Below, piece by piece: positions 1-9,520 of a stretch of 64,000 nt of DNA. Origin of the DNA: Neomelitea salexigens DSM 19753 (GTDB lineage Bacteria > Pseudomonadota > Gammaproteobacteria > Pseudomonadales > Spongiibacteraceae). Each line of letters begins with the position of its first letter. The first letter of the stretch is position 1. The notes below the pieces were generated by a model, which worked only from the letters and a program-made list of their open reading frames with translations, was not told where the DNA came from and did not search any database. The stretch spans positions 124,001 to 188,000 of the forward strand of contig NZ_AULP01000004.1 of assembly GCF_000422345.1 (NCBI RefSeq). The letters run 5' to 3'. A program made the translations under genes and the position numbers.

Positions 1-62
1 TTGGCGATTGCCGTACCGAAACTACCCCCACCCACTATGGCTACTTTATGCTTGTCCGTCAT
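1..62 (-). CDS. gpsA: Glycerol-3-phosphate dehydrogenase [NAD(P)+], 5' fragment
   Basis: Only the first 20 codons lie in the window; the gene runs off the left edge. The ATG is at 60-62 on the minus strand and the peptide begins MTDKHKVAIVGGGSFGTAIA. This is the N-terminal Rossmann nucleotide-binding motif (GxGxxG variant GGGSFG) typical of GpsA, which reduces dihydroxyacetone phosphate to sn-glycerol 3-phosphate for phospholipid synthesis. It lies downstream of htpG on the same strand, beyond a strong terminator, so it probably has its own promoter. The call rests on a short segment; another dehydrogenase with the same fold is possible but less likely. Confidence 0.75.
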   Translation of the reverse strand, partial: MTDKHKVAIVGGGSFGTAIA

Positions 63-127
63 TGCGGCTCCGCTTGTTGTTTTTCATGCAGTTTATCATT
101 GCGCTGCGGCGATGAAGAACGGCGTCG

Positions 128-154
128 AAAAAAAAGCGGCGCCGAAGCGCCGCT
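128..154 (-). terminator. Intrinsic terminator after htpG
   Basis: An 8-bp GC-rich stem AGCGGCGC/GCGCCGCT (135-142 with 147-154) closes a four-base loop. On the minus strand it is followed by eight U residues (A run at 128-135). It lies 27 bp downstream of the htpG stop codon and upstream of gpsA. Confidence 0.92.
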
Positions 155-181
155 CTATTCACTGTGGTTCTTGTGCTTACG

Positions 182-2083
182 CTAGGCGCTGAGCTCCAGC
201 AGCAGCTTATTCAGCTTGTTAACGTAGTCTGCAGGGTCTTCCAGCTGCGCGCCCTCGGCCAAATGCGCCTGATTAAAGAGAATGTCGACAAGGTCGGCAA
301 AACGGTCTTCATCGGGCTCTTTGTCCAGCTTTTGCACCAGCGGATGCTCTGGGTTCAGCTCGAAAATCGGCTTGGACTCGGGCAGCGCCTGGCCAGCGGC
401 TTCGAGGATACGCCGCATCTGCGCGCCCATATCGTGGTCACCCACTACCAGACACGCTGGCGAACTGGTCAATCGGCTCGTCGCGCGCACCTCTTCAACC
501 TTTTCACCCAGCGCCTTGGCAACGCGCTCAATCAGGTCTTTGTGCTCTTCAGCCAGTTCTTCCTGCGCTTTTTTCTCGTCTTCGTTTTCCAGCTCTCCGA
601 GGTCCAGCTGGCCGCGGCCAACATCCTGGAAGGCTTTGCCATCGAACTCAGCGAGGTGATTCATCAGCCAGTCGTCGACGCGGTCAGAAAGCAGCAAGAC
701 TTCAATACCTTTCTTGCGGAACACTTCCAGATGGGGACTGCTGGACGCGGTGCGATGGTTTTCAGCCACCACGTAGTAGATTTTCTCCTGCCCCTCTTTC
801 ATACGTGCTACGTAGTCTTCCAGCGAGTGCAGCTGTTCGGCCTTGTCATCGTGGGTGGTGGCAAAGCGCAGCAGCTTGGCAATCTTTTCGCGATTGCTGA
901 AGTCCTCAGCCGGGCCTTCTTTCAATACCTGACCAAAGGCCTTCCAGAACGTTTGGTATTTCTCAGTATCGTTCTTCGCCAGTTTGCCCAACATGTCCAG
1001 CACGCGCTTGGTAAGCGCCGTTTTCATTGCATCCACAGCGGGGTCTTGCTGAAGAATTTCGCGCGATACATTGAGCGACAGGTCGTTAGAGTCCACCACA
1101 CCTTTTACAAAGCGCAGGTATAGCGGCAGGAATTGCTCGGCGTCGTCCATAATAAAGGTGCGCTGCACATAGAGCTTAACGCCCCGCGCCGCGTCGCGAT
1201 TCCACATATCCATCGGTGGCTGCGATGGCAGGTATAGCAGGCTGGTGTATTCCAGCTTGCCTTCAACCTTGTTGTGACTCCAGGTGAGCGGCTCAGCAAA
1301 GTCGTGGCTCACGTGCTTATAGAAGGCTTGGTATTCGTCGTCCTTCACTTCGTTGCGTGGGCGCGTCCAGAGCGCTGTGGCGGAGTTGATGCTTTCAAAC
1401 TCTGGCTCGGGGGCTTCTTCACCCTCTTCCGCGGTAACCATTTTTAGCATTTCTACGGGAATGCTGATGTGATCAGAGTATTTCTTGATGATGGAACGCA
1501 GTCGCCAATCATCGGCAAACTCTTTGTCTTCTTCGCGCAGGTGCAGTACCACCTTGGTACCACGCTCGGCACGCTCGCAGCTTTCAATGGAAAAGTCGGC
1601 TTCGCCAGTCGACTCCCAGTGCACACCTTCCGAGGCATCGGCGCCAGCGCGACGGGTGAATACTTCCACGCGCTCAGCAACGATAAAGGCCGAGTAAAAA
1701 CCCACACCAAACTGACCGATGAGCTGCGAGTCTTTCTTGTTGTCGCCGCTGAGATTTTTCAAAAATTCTGCGGTGCCTGAACGGGCGATAGTGCCGAGGT
1801 TGGCCACCACTTCCTCACGGCTCATACCAATGCCGTTATCACTAATGCTAACCGTGCCGGCCTCTTTGTCGGCCTCTACACGCACACGAAGATTGGGGTC
1901 GTTTTCAAACAGGCTGTCATTGGAAAGCGCTTCAAAGCGCAGCTTGTCAGCCGCATCGGAAGCATTAGAAACCAGCTCGCGAAGGAAAATTTCCTTGTTG
2001 CTGTACATGGAGTGGATCATCAGCTGAAGCATCTGCTTCGCTTCGGTTTGAAATCCCAGAGTTTCTTTTTCTGCTGTGGACAT
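182..2083 (-). CDS. htpG: Molecular chaperone HtpG (bacterial Hsp90)
   Basis: ATP-dependent cytosolic chaperone of 633 residues (E. coli HtpG has 624). The N-terminal GHKL ATPase domain shows [10 protein letters not shown], the DNGIGM motif and [11 protein letters not shown]; the middle domain and C-terminal dimerisation domain follow at usual length. I take the ATG at 2081-2083 as the start because an AGG lies 8 bases upstream and the protein then begins [12 protein letters not shown] like its relatives. A GTG three codons earlier is in frame but has poorer spacing. Expression should be heat-inducible: a sigma-32 promoter lies at 2135-2163. The gene is monocistronic, closed by the terminator at 128-154. 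Confidence 0.97.
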   Translation of the reverse strand: MSTAEKETLGFQTEAKQMLQLMIHSMYSNKEIFLRELVSNASDAADKLRFEALSNDSLFENDPNLRVRVEADKEAGTVSISDNGIGMSREEVVANLGTIARSGTAEFLKNLSGDNKKDSQLIGQFGVGFYSAFIVAERVEVFTRRAGADASEGVHWESTGEADFSIESCERAERGTKVVLHLREEDKEFADDWRLRSIIKKYSDHISIPVEMLKMVTAEEGEEAPEPEFESINSATALWTRPRNEVKDDEYQAFYKHVSHDFAEPLTWSHNKVEGKLEYTSLLYLPSQPPMDMWNRDAARGVKLYVQRTFIMDDAEQFLPLYLRFVKGVVDSNDLSLNVSREILQQDPAVDAMKTALTKRVLDMLGKLAKNDTEKYQTFWKAFGQVLKEGPAEDFSNREKIAKLLRFATTHDDKAEQLHSLEDYVARMKEGQEKIYYVVAENHRTASSSPHLEVFRKKGIEVLLLSDRVDDWLMNHLAEFDGKAFQDVGRGQLDLGELENEDEKKAQEELAEEHKDLIERVAKALGEKVEEVRATSRLTSSPACLVVGDHDMGAQMRRILEAAGQALPESKPIFELNPEHPLVQKLDKEPDEDRFADLVDILFNQAHLAEGAQLEDPADYVNKLNKLLLELSA

Positions 2084-2134
2084 GCCTATCACCTGTAAAG
2101 CTAATTTATCGTTCGCCCAGCGGGACGTGTAAGC

Positions 2135-2163
2135 TTTATGGGGACAGGCTGTCCGATTTCAAG
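2135..2163 (-). promoter_or_regulatory. Sigma-32 (RpoH) heat-shock promoter of htpG
   Basis: On the minus strand CTTGAAA (2157-2163) is followed after 13 bases by CCCCATAAA (2135-2143). Both match the E. coli RpoH consensus CTTGAAA / CCCCATnTA closely. The element lies about 50 bp upstream of the htpG start. A perfect palindrome GGACAG-G-CTGTCC (2142-2154) fills most of the spacer. Confidence 0.88.
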
Positions 2164-2167
2164 ACCT

Positions 2168-3853
2168 TTACAGACGTTCGGGTAAAATACGGCGAACAAT
2201 ATGTGCCACATCCACGCCTTTGGGTAGGCAACCATAAACGCCGTGGGGCTGCTGCAAACGCGAGGCGATAAAGGCCTCCGCCACCACAGGGTCGCCATTT
2301 TTCAGCAATAACGCTGCTTGCAGACACAGCGCCATTTGCTCAACCAAGCGGCGCGCGGCGTATTCAACACCATCGCGATCCGCCAGCGATTGCCGCAGCG
2401 CATCGATACTCTGGTCCAGCACTGCCGATTGACCGCGAACCTGTTCCAGTTCAGTAAACCAGCGCTGCTGAACCTCGGGCGATTTATTAAAGGCGCGCAG
2501 CACATCCAGCGCCTGAATATTCCCTGAGCCTTCCCATATCGCATTGATCGGCGCCTCGCGGTACAAACGCGGCATAATGCAATTTTCGATGACGCCATTG
2601 CCGCCGAGGCACTCCATAGCCTCGTAGGCATGGCCAGGTGTGCGTTTGCAGATCCAAAACTTCCCTACTGCGCAACCCAAGCGGAGCAGCAGCTTTTCCT
2701 CGTCGGTGTTAGCGTCCAGCGCGGCGGCCATGCGCAAGGTCATGGCCAACGACCCCTCTACCTCCAACTGCAGGTCTGCCAGCACATTTTGCATGAGCGG
2801 CTGTTCGATTAAGCGCTTGCCAAAGGCTTCACGCTGACTGGCGTGGTGCGCGGCCTGGGCAACGGCTTGGCGCTGGCCCGCGGTAGAGCCCACCATGCAA
2901 TCGAATCGGGTCAAGGCGACCATTTCTATTATGGCGGGAACGCCCCGCCCTTCCTCGCCGACCATCCAACCTTGAGCGGCGCGCATTTCGACCTCTGAGG
3001 AGGCATTCGAAACATTGCCCATCTTGTTTTTTAGGCGCTGCACAAACAACGAGTTCTTCTCGCCATCCGCTCGCCAGCGCGGCACCAGAAAACAGCTCAA
3101 GCCGCCCGCCGACTGTGCCAGCATTAAAAAGGCATCGCACATCGGCGCGGATAAAAACCACTTGTGGCCGGTAATTTCGTAGAGCTCACCCGGCCCTTGA
3201 GCGCCAACAGCGCGGGCGACCGAGGTGTTGGCACGCACATCGCTGCCACCCTGTTTCTCGGTCATGCCCATGCCAATGGTGACGGCCTGCTTTTCAAAAT
3301 AGGGCTTGATCTCGGGCTCATAGCCCCGCGCCAGCACTTTGGGCAACCATTGCTTGGCGATACTCGGCGTGAGATTCAGGGTAGGCACCGAGGCAAAGGT
3401 CATGGTCAGCGGGCAGCCGTGTCCGGCTTCAACCTGACTTTGCATATAGCTATAAGCAGCACGCTGTGTGTGGGCTTGGGCAATGTCGCCCTGCCAGGGC
3501 ATCGCGTGAATGCCCTGCTCCAAAGCCATTTTCATCAGCTTGTGATACGAGGGGTGAAAGCGCACTTCATCTACGCGATGACCAAAGCGGTCGTGGCTGT
3601 CGAACTGGGGCTTTTGCTCATTGGCGTCAAAGCCCCAAGCAATCACCTCGGCGCTGCCACAGCGTTGACCATAGTGGCGCAGCGCATCGACATCTGCGCT
3701 GGGCGCATAGCTGGTCAGCGCCTGCTGCAGGGCGATGTCGTCGTCGAAGAGGTTGGTGTTTTCCAGCGCTTGCGATTGGTTGAACACCGAGTGGGTATTC
3801 ACGGTGTTATTTGCGTCAACGCTACTGGGGTTTTGTGTCTTCAACGGCTCCAT
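2168..3853 (-). CDS. AidB-type acyl-CoA dehydrogenase
   Basis: Flavin-dependent acyl-CoA dehydrogenase family protein of 561 residues, longer than classical family members (about 380-400) and close to AidB (541 in E. coli). Visible signatures are MGMTEKQGGSDVRANTS and GHKWFLSAPMCDAF (FAD/substrate region) and, near the C-terminus, ECLGGNGVIENCIMPRLYRE and AIWEGSGNIQALDVLRA. I chose the ATG at 3851-3853 because AGGAGG lies just upstream; an in-frame extension to 3901 overlaps the regulator gene. It follows the tetR gene by 8 bp, so the two are probably co-transcribed. In E. coli AidB belongs to the alkylation response; with a TetR partner here a role in fatty-acid or branched-chain acyl-CoA metabolism is as plausible (inference). 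Confidence 0.88.
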   Translation of the reverse strand: MEPLKTQNPSSVDANNTVNTHSVFNQSQALENTNLFDDDIALQQALTSYAPSADVDALRHYGQRCGSAEVIAWGFDANEQKPQFDSHDRFGHRVDEVRFHPSYHKLMKMALEQGIHAMPWQGDIAQAHTQRAAYSYMQSQVEAGHGCPLTMTFASVPTLNLTPSIAKQWLPKVLARGYEPEIKPYFEKQAVTIGMGMTEKQGGSDVRANTSVARAVGAQGPGELYEITGHKWFLSAPMCDAFLMLAQSAGGLSCFLVPRWRADGEKNSLFVQRLKNKMGNVSNASSEVEMRAAQGWMVGEEGRGVPAIIEMVALTRFDCMVGSTAGQRQAVAQAAHHASQREAFGKRLIEQPLMQNVLADLQLEVEGSLAMTLRMAAALDANTDEEKLLLRLGCAVGKFWICKRTPGHAYEAMECLGGNGVIENCIMPRLYREAPINAIWEGSGNIQALDVLRAFNKSPEVQQRWFTELEQVRGQSAVLDQSIDALRQSLADRDGVEYAARRLVEQMALCLQAALLLKNGDPVVAEAFIASRLQQPHGVYGCLPKGVDVAHIVRRILPERL

Positions 3854-3861
3854 AAGCCCTC

Positions 3862-4461
3862 CTAATCTTTCGCCCCCACCGCTCGCAAGCAGAACAGGCA
3901 AAGTTCATCAATCATGTCGCTACTGCGCTCGGACTCTGCCAACGGCCCGAGCAAACTTTCTGCCAGTGCACCAACCAGTGCAGGTGCTACCAGCGCCGGT
4001 GGTTGTTGGCAAAACTCTCCGCCCTCTACGCCGCGTTTGACCACTTTCTCGAATAGCGCGGTGTAGTCGCGGCGAAAATTAATGCGCGCCTCATCCACGG
4101 CTGGGTCGACCGGCTCGGCGATCAACGCCCAGGCAAACTGGGGCGCCATAAATGCGCGCTCGGCAAAACAACGCGTGCCAGCGACGATTTGCCCCCTCGC
4201 ATCGCCAACCCCCTCCAGGGCATCGGCAACAGCGCGCACTTCGCGGCGGCTGGCATGGGAGAAAACCTCCGTTGCCAGTTGGTCCTTGTTTTTGAAATAC
4301 CGGTAGACCGACCCCACGCTCACCTGCGCATCGGCGGCGAGGGCTTGAATGGTCAACGCTTTAAAGCCCCCTTCCCTTACCAGTGATTCGGCGCTTTTCA
4401 GCAGCCGCTCACGCAACTCGGCCTTACGTTTGGCGATGGGTGGCGTTTCTCTGTAAGCCAT
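3862..4461 (-). CDS. TetR/AcrR family transcriptional regulator
   Basis: A 199-residue one-component regulator. The N-terminal helix-turn-helix is clear (about residues 18-62: AESLVREGGFKALTIQALA, then SVGSVYRYFKNKDQLATEVF). The C-terminal ligand-binding helices are of ordinary length. It is the first gene of a probable two-gene operon with the acyl-CoA dehydrogenase 8 bp downstream. A TetR-like operator overlaps its likely -10 box (4482-4499), so it is probably autoregulated and represses the dehydrogenase until an acyl-CoA or similar ligand binds (inference). The ligand cannot be read from the sequence. Confidence 0.9.
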   Translation of the reverse strand: MAYRETPPIAKRKAELRERLLKSAESLVREGGFKALTIQALAADAQVSVGSVYRYFKNKDQLATEVFSHASRREVRAVADALEGVGDARGQIVAGTRCFAERAFMAPQFAWALIAEPVDPAVDEARINFRRDYTALFEKVVKRGVEGGEFCQQPPALVAPALVGALAESLLGPLAESERSSDMIDELCLFCLRAVGAKD

Positions 4462-4481
4462 AGCACTGTCTCACCACAAGG

Positions 4482-4499
4482 AGTGAATCATAGTTCACT
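4482..4499. promoter_or_regulatory. Candidate TetR operator and -10 box
   Basis: The inverted repeat AGTGAA-N6-TTCACT (14 of 18 positions symmetric) lies 21 bp upstream of the tetR start. On the minus strand its centre contains TATGAT (4487-4492), a plausible -10 hexamer, so a bound regulator would block initiation. Confidence 0.65.
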
Positions 4500-4561
4500 T
4501 TTTAACACAAGCACGACTTGAAGGCGATTGGTCGGGTTCAAGCCGCAAAATAAGCAGACAC

Positions 4562-4583
4562 AAAAAAGGCGGCCGAAGCCGCC
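4562..4583 (-). terminator. Intrinsic terminator of the suc operon after sucD
   Basis: Stem GGCGGC/GCCGCC (4568-4573 with 4578-4583), loop CGAA on the plus strand, followed on the minus strand by six U residues. It lies 21 bp past the sucD stop and closes the long sdh-suc cluster. Confidence 0.9.
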
Positions 4584-4604
4584 CTCTTAGCGTTACGGCC
4601 GATC

Positions 4605-5477
4605 TTACCAGCCAGTAACTTCTTTCAGTGCATCACCGATTTGCGCCAGTGAGCGCACGGTTTTAACGCCTGCATCTTCAAGTGCCGCAAACTTCTCATC
4701 GGCAGTACCTTTACCGCCCGAGATGATGGCGCCAGCGTGGCCCATACGTTTGCCTGGAGGTGCAGTCACACCGGCAATGTAAGAAACCACTGGCTTGCTT
4801 ACGTTTGCTTTGATGTAGGCTGCCGCCTCTTCTTCTGCAGTACCGCCGATTTCACCGATCATAACGATCGCTTCAGTGCCGGGGTCTTTCTCGAACATTT
4901 CCAGAATGTCGATGAAGTTAGAGCCCGGGATCGGGTCACCGCCGATACCTACACAAGTAGATTGGCCGAAACCGTAATCGGTGGTTTGCTTAACAGCTTC
5001 ATAGGTCAGTGTACCGGAGCGCGATACGATGCCCACTTTACCTGGCAAGTGAATGTGGCCAGGCATGATGCCGATTTTGCACTCGCCCGGAGTGATAACA
5101 CCTGGGCAGTTAGGACCAACCAGGCGAACGCCCAGCTCGTCACACTTCACTTTACACTCAAGCATGTCCAGTACGGGGATGTGCTCGGTGATACATACGA
5201 TCAGCTTGATACCCGCGTTTGCCGCTTCCAGGATGGAGTCTTTGCAGAATGGCGCAGGTACGTAGATAACAGACGCTTCCGCGCCAGTCGCTTCTACGGC
5301 TTCTTTAACGGTATTGAACACGGGCAGGCCCAGGTGCTCAGTGCCGCCTTTGCCTGGCGTAACACCGCCAACCATTTTCGTGCCGTAGGCAATCGCTTGC
5401 TCAGAGTGGAAGGTACCCTGACCACCGGTGAAACCCTGGCAGATAACCTTGGTGTCTTTATTGATCAGAATAGCCAT
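4605..5477 (-). CDS. sucD: Succinyl-CoA ligase (ADP-forming) alpha subunit
   Basis: Catalyses, with SucC, the conversion of succinyl-CoA to succinate with substrate-level phosphorylation in the TCA cycle. 290 residues, the usual length. The CoA-binding Rossmann domain shows [10 protein letters not shown] (residues 16-24), and the phosphohistidine lies in [14 protein letters not shown] at His247 (His246 in E. coli). Its ATG shares one base with the sucC stop (TAATG), indicating translational coupling. It is the last gene of the cluster and is followed by a terminator. Confidence 0.98.
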   Translation of the reverse strand: MAILINKDTKVICQGFTGGQGTFHSEQAIAYGTKMVGGVTPGKGGTEHLGLPVFNTVKEAVEATGAEASVIYVPAPFCKDSILEAANAGIKLIVCITEHIPVLDMLECKVKCDELGVRLVGPNCPGVITPGECKIGIMPGHIHLPGKVGIVSRSGTLTYEAVKQTTDYGFGQSTCVGIGGDPIPGSNFIDILEMFEKDPGTEAIVMIGEIGGTAEEEAAAYIKANVSKPVVSYIAGVTAPPGKRMGHAGAIISGGKGTADEKFAALEDAGVKTVRSLAQIGDALKEVTGW

Positions 5478-6643
5478 TATTTACCCTCCGCTGCTTTAAC
5501 AGCCTGCTGAGCCGCGTCGGTCAGACTGGTTGCCGCGATGATGTCCAAGCCAGACTCTGACAACAACTTAGAGCCCAGGTCGGCATTGTTACCTTCGAGA
5601 CGTACAACTACTGGTACGCTCACACCCACTTCTTTCACTGCGCCGATAATACCTTCGGCGATCAGGTCACAGCGCACGATACCGCCAAAGATGTTAACCA
5701 ATACGGCTTTAACGTTGCTGTCTTCGAGGATGATTTTGAAGGCTTCGGTAACGCGCTCTTTGGTCGCGCCGCCACCTACGTCGAGGAAGTTAGCAGGGAA
5801 ACCGCCGTGCAGGGATACGATGTCCATAGTACCCATCGCCAGGCCGGCACCGTTTACCATGCAACCAATGTTACCGGTCAGGGCAACATAGTTCAGGTCC
5901 CACTCAGCTGCGCGCGCTTCACGCTCGTCTTCCTGAGAAGGATCGTGCATGGCTTGCAGGTCTTTGTGGCGGTATACCGCGTTGCCGTCGATAACCACTT
6001 TGGCGTCCAGGCAGTGCAGGTTGCCTTCAGTGGTGATAACCAACGGGTTAATTTCCAGCAGCGCCAGATCTTTTTCTTGGAACAGCTTAGCCAGACCCAA
6101 GAAGATGTTTACAAACTGCTTAACCTGAGTGGGGTTCAGACCCAGTTGGAAAGCCAGTTCACGGCCTTGGTAGGGCTGAGCGCCAGTCAGAGGATCGATG
6201 ATTGCTTTGAGAATCTTCTCTGGAGTCTCTTCGGCAACTTTCTCGATTTCAACACCGCCTTCTGTAGAGGCCATGAAGACGATACGGCGAGTACCGCGGT
6301 CAAGCACGGCGCCCAGGTAGAGTTCCTGGTCGATATCGGTGCAAGACTCAACCAGAATTTTAGAAACTGGCTGACCATTTTCGTCTGTTTGGTAGGTAAC
6401 CAGATTCTTGCCCAGCCACTGTTCTGCAAACGCCTTGATTTCATCGGTGCTGCTGACCAGCTTTACGCCACCAGCTTTACCACGGCCACCAGCGTGGACT
6501 TGAGCTTTTACAACCCACTTGTCTCCGCCGATTTTCTCAGCCGCAGCAGCGGCCTCTTCCGGGGTATCACAGGCGTAGCCTTTAGACACAGGCAGCCCGT
6601 ATTCAGCAAACAGTTGTTTGCCTTGGTACTCGTGAAGGTTCAT
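5477..6643 (-). CDS. sucC: Succinyl-CoA ligase (ADP-forming) beta subunit
   Basis: 388 residues beginning [20 protein letters not shown], identical in layout to E. coli SucC (388). The N-terminal ATP-grasp domain includes [15 protein letters not shown]; the C-terminal ligase domain carries [16 protein letters not shown], which contacts the alpha subunit. The start at 6641-6643 is set by homology; an upstream in-frame extension to 6730 runs into the lpd-sucC spacer hairpins and is not credible. It overlaps sucD by one base. Confidence 0.98.
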   Translation of the reverse strand: MNLHEYQGKQLFAEYGLPVSKGYACDTPEEAAAAAEKIGGDKWVVKAQVHAGGRGKAGGVKLVSSTDEIKAFAEQWLGKNLVTYQTDENGQPVSKILVESCTDIDQELYLGAVLDRGTRRIVFMASTEGGVEIEKVAEETPEKILKAIIDPLTGAQPYQGRELAFQLGLNPTQVKQFVNIFLGLAKLFQEKDLALLEINPLVITTEGNLHCLDAKVVIDGNAVYRHKDLQAMHDPSQEDEREARAAEWDLNYVALTGNIGCMVNGAGLAMGTMDIVSLHGGFPANFLDVGGGATKERVTEAFKIILEDSNVKAVLVNIFGGIVRCDLIAEGIIGAVKEVGVSVPVVVRLEGNNADLGSKLLSESGLDIIAATSLTDAAQQAVKAAEGK

Positions 6644-6722
6644 GTTGGATTTACCATCTCGGTCTGTGGAAGTGTTAAGCGGGCAATACGCTGTCAGTGA
6701 ATGGCCCGCTCCCTCTGCACAT

Positions 6723-8236
<1,514 letters not shown>

Positions 8237-8271
8237 CTAAACCATGGATTCCATTGACGCCCGCAGCGGTC

Positions 8272-9465
8272 TTATACCTCAAGCAGAATGCGCGCAGGAT
8301 CTTCGATAAGGTCCTTAATGGTGACCAGGAACTGTACGGCGTCTTTGCCGTCGATCAAGCGGTGATCGTAAGACAGCGCCAAGTACATCATGGGAAGCAC
8401 TTCAACCTGACCATTCACAGCCATGGGGCGCTCCTGGATTTTGTGCATACCCAAAATGGCAGTTTGCGGCGGGTTCAGAATAGGCGTCGACAACAGCGAA
8501 CCAAACACACCACCGTTGGTAATGGTGAAGGTTCCACCGGTCATATCTTCGATGCCCAGCTTGCCGTCGCGAGCGCGCAAGCCGAAGTCGCGTACTTTGT
8601 CTTCGATCTTGGCCAGACTCATGTGGTCGGCATCACGCAATACCGGCACGACCAGACCTTTATCGGTTGACACCGCCACACCAACGTCTTGATAACCGTG
8701 GTAAACGATATCGTCACCGTCGATTGACGCATTTACCGCTGGGAAGCGTTTCAGTGCTTCGCAAGCCGCCTTAACGAAGAAGCCCATGAAGCCCAAACGC
8801 GTACCATTGTGGCTCTTTTCAAACAGGTCTTTGTACTGTTTGCGCAGTTCCATCACCGGCTTCATGTTGACCTCGTTGAAGGTCGTGAGCATCGCGGTCG
8901 TCTGACTCGCTTCAAGCAGTCGCTCGGCAATGCGCTTACGCAGGCGGGTCATCGCCACACGTTTTTCAACGCGCTCACCGGCAGGCACATCCACCTCGGC
9001 TGCTGGCGCAGGTGCTGCAGCGGCCGGTTTAGCAGCTGGCGCCTGATAATTCATCACATCTTCTTTCGTGATCAGGCCACCTTTGCCGGTGCCTTTTACG
9101 GCGCTGGCGTCAATGCCCTTTTCTTCCAAGGCTTTGCGCGCCGCCGGGCTGATCTTCAGGTCTTCGCTGGCAGCTGGCGCTTGCGCTGCTTCGGGCGCGC
9201 TTTCCGCTTTGGGGGCTTCCCCTGCGGCGCCCTCTTCAAACACGGCCACGACTTCGTCGCTCAATACCGTGTCGCCTTCATTTTTGATAATTTCCTTCAA
9301 CACACCATCGGCTGGTGCAACAACCTCGAGCACGACTTTGTCGGTTTCGATGTCTACCAGCGGCTCGTCGCGGCTTACCGCCTCGCCGACTTGTTTATGC
9401 CATGTTGCGATAGAGCCATCAGCAACGGATTCTGGAAACGTTGGCGCTTTGATTTCAGTACTCAT
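8272..9465 (-). CDS. sucB: Dihydrolipoyllysine succinyltransferase (E2 of 2-oxoglutarate dehydrogenase)
   Basis: 397 residues in the classical order: a single lipoyl domain with the modified lysine in DIETDKV (Lys43), an Ala/Pro/Glu-rich linker, the peripheral subunit-binding domain (about residues 104-137, [16 protein letters not shown]), a second Ala-rich linker and the catalytic domain. The active-site motif is [16 protein letters not shown] near the C-terminus. It forms the core of the OGDH complex, moving succinyl groups from SucA to CoA. It follows sucA by 55 bp and precedes lpd. Confidence 0.97.
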   Translation of the reverse strand: MSTEIKAPTFPESVADGSIATWHKQVGEAVSRDEPLVDIETDKVVLEVVAPADGVLKEIIKNEGDTVLSDEVVAVFEEGAAGEAPKAESAPEAAQAPAASEDLKISPAARKALEEKGIDASAVKGTGKGGLITKEDVMNYQAPAAKPAAAAPAPAAEVDVPAGERVEKRVAMTRLRKRIAERLLEASQTTAMLTTFNEVNMKPVMELRKQYKDLFEKSHNGTRLGFMGFFVKAACEALKRFPAVNASIDGDDIVYHGYQDVGVAVSTDKGLVVPVLRDADHMSLAKIEDKVRDFGLRARDGKLGIEDMTGGTFTITNGGVFGSLLSTPILNPPQTAILGMHKIQERPMAVNGQVEVLPMMYLALSYDHRLIDGKDAVQFLVTIKDLIEDPARILLEV

Positions 9466-9520
9466 TTTTCATCCTGTCGTTAGTTCGCTGCACGCGTCTA
9501 TGGTTATGCGCTGGTCCGGC

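Noticed and set aside
164-1123. Long plus-strand frame opposite htpG
   Set aside because: It has no family signature and lies opposite a clear chaperone gene; it is an antisense shadow.
4517-4542. CTTGAA/TTCAAG inverted repeat upstream of the tetR operator
   Set aside because: Only 6-bp arms 14 bp apart; likely chance.
4737-5510. 257-codon plus-strand frame opposite sucD
   Set aside because: sucD is unmistakable on the other strand, and this frame has no Shine-Dalgarno or recognisable motif.
5807-6700. 297-codon plus-strand frame opposite sucC
   Set aside because: Shadow of sucC caused by codon bias on the opposite strand.
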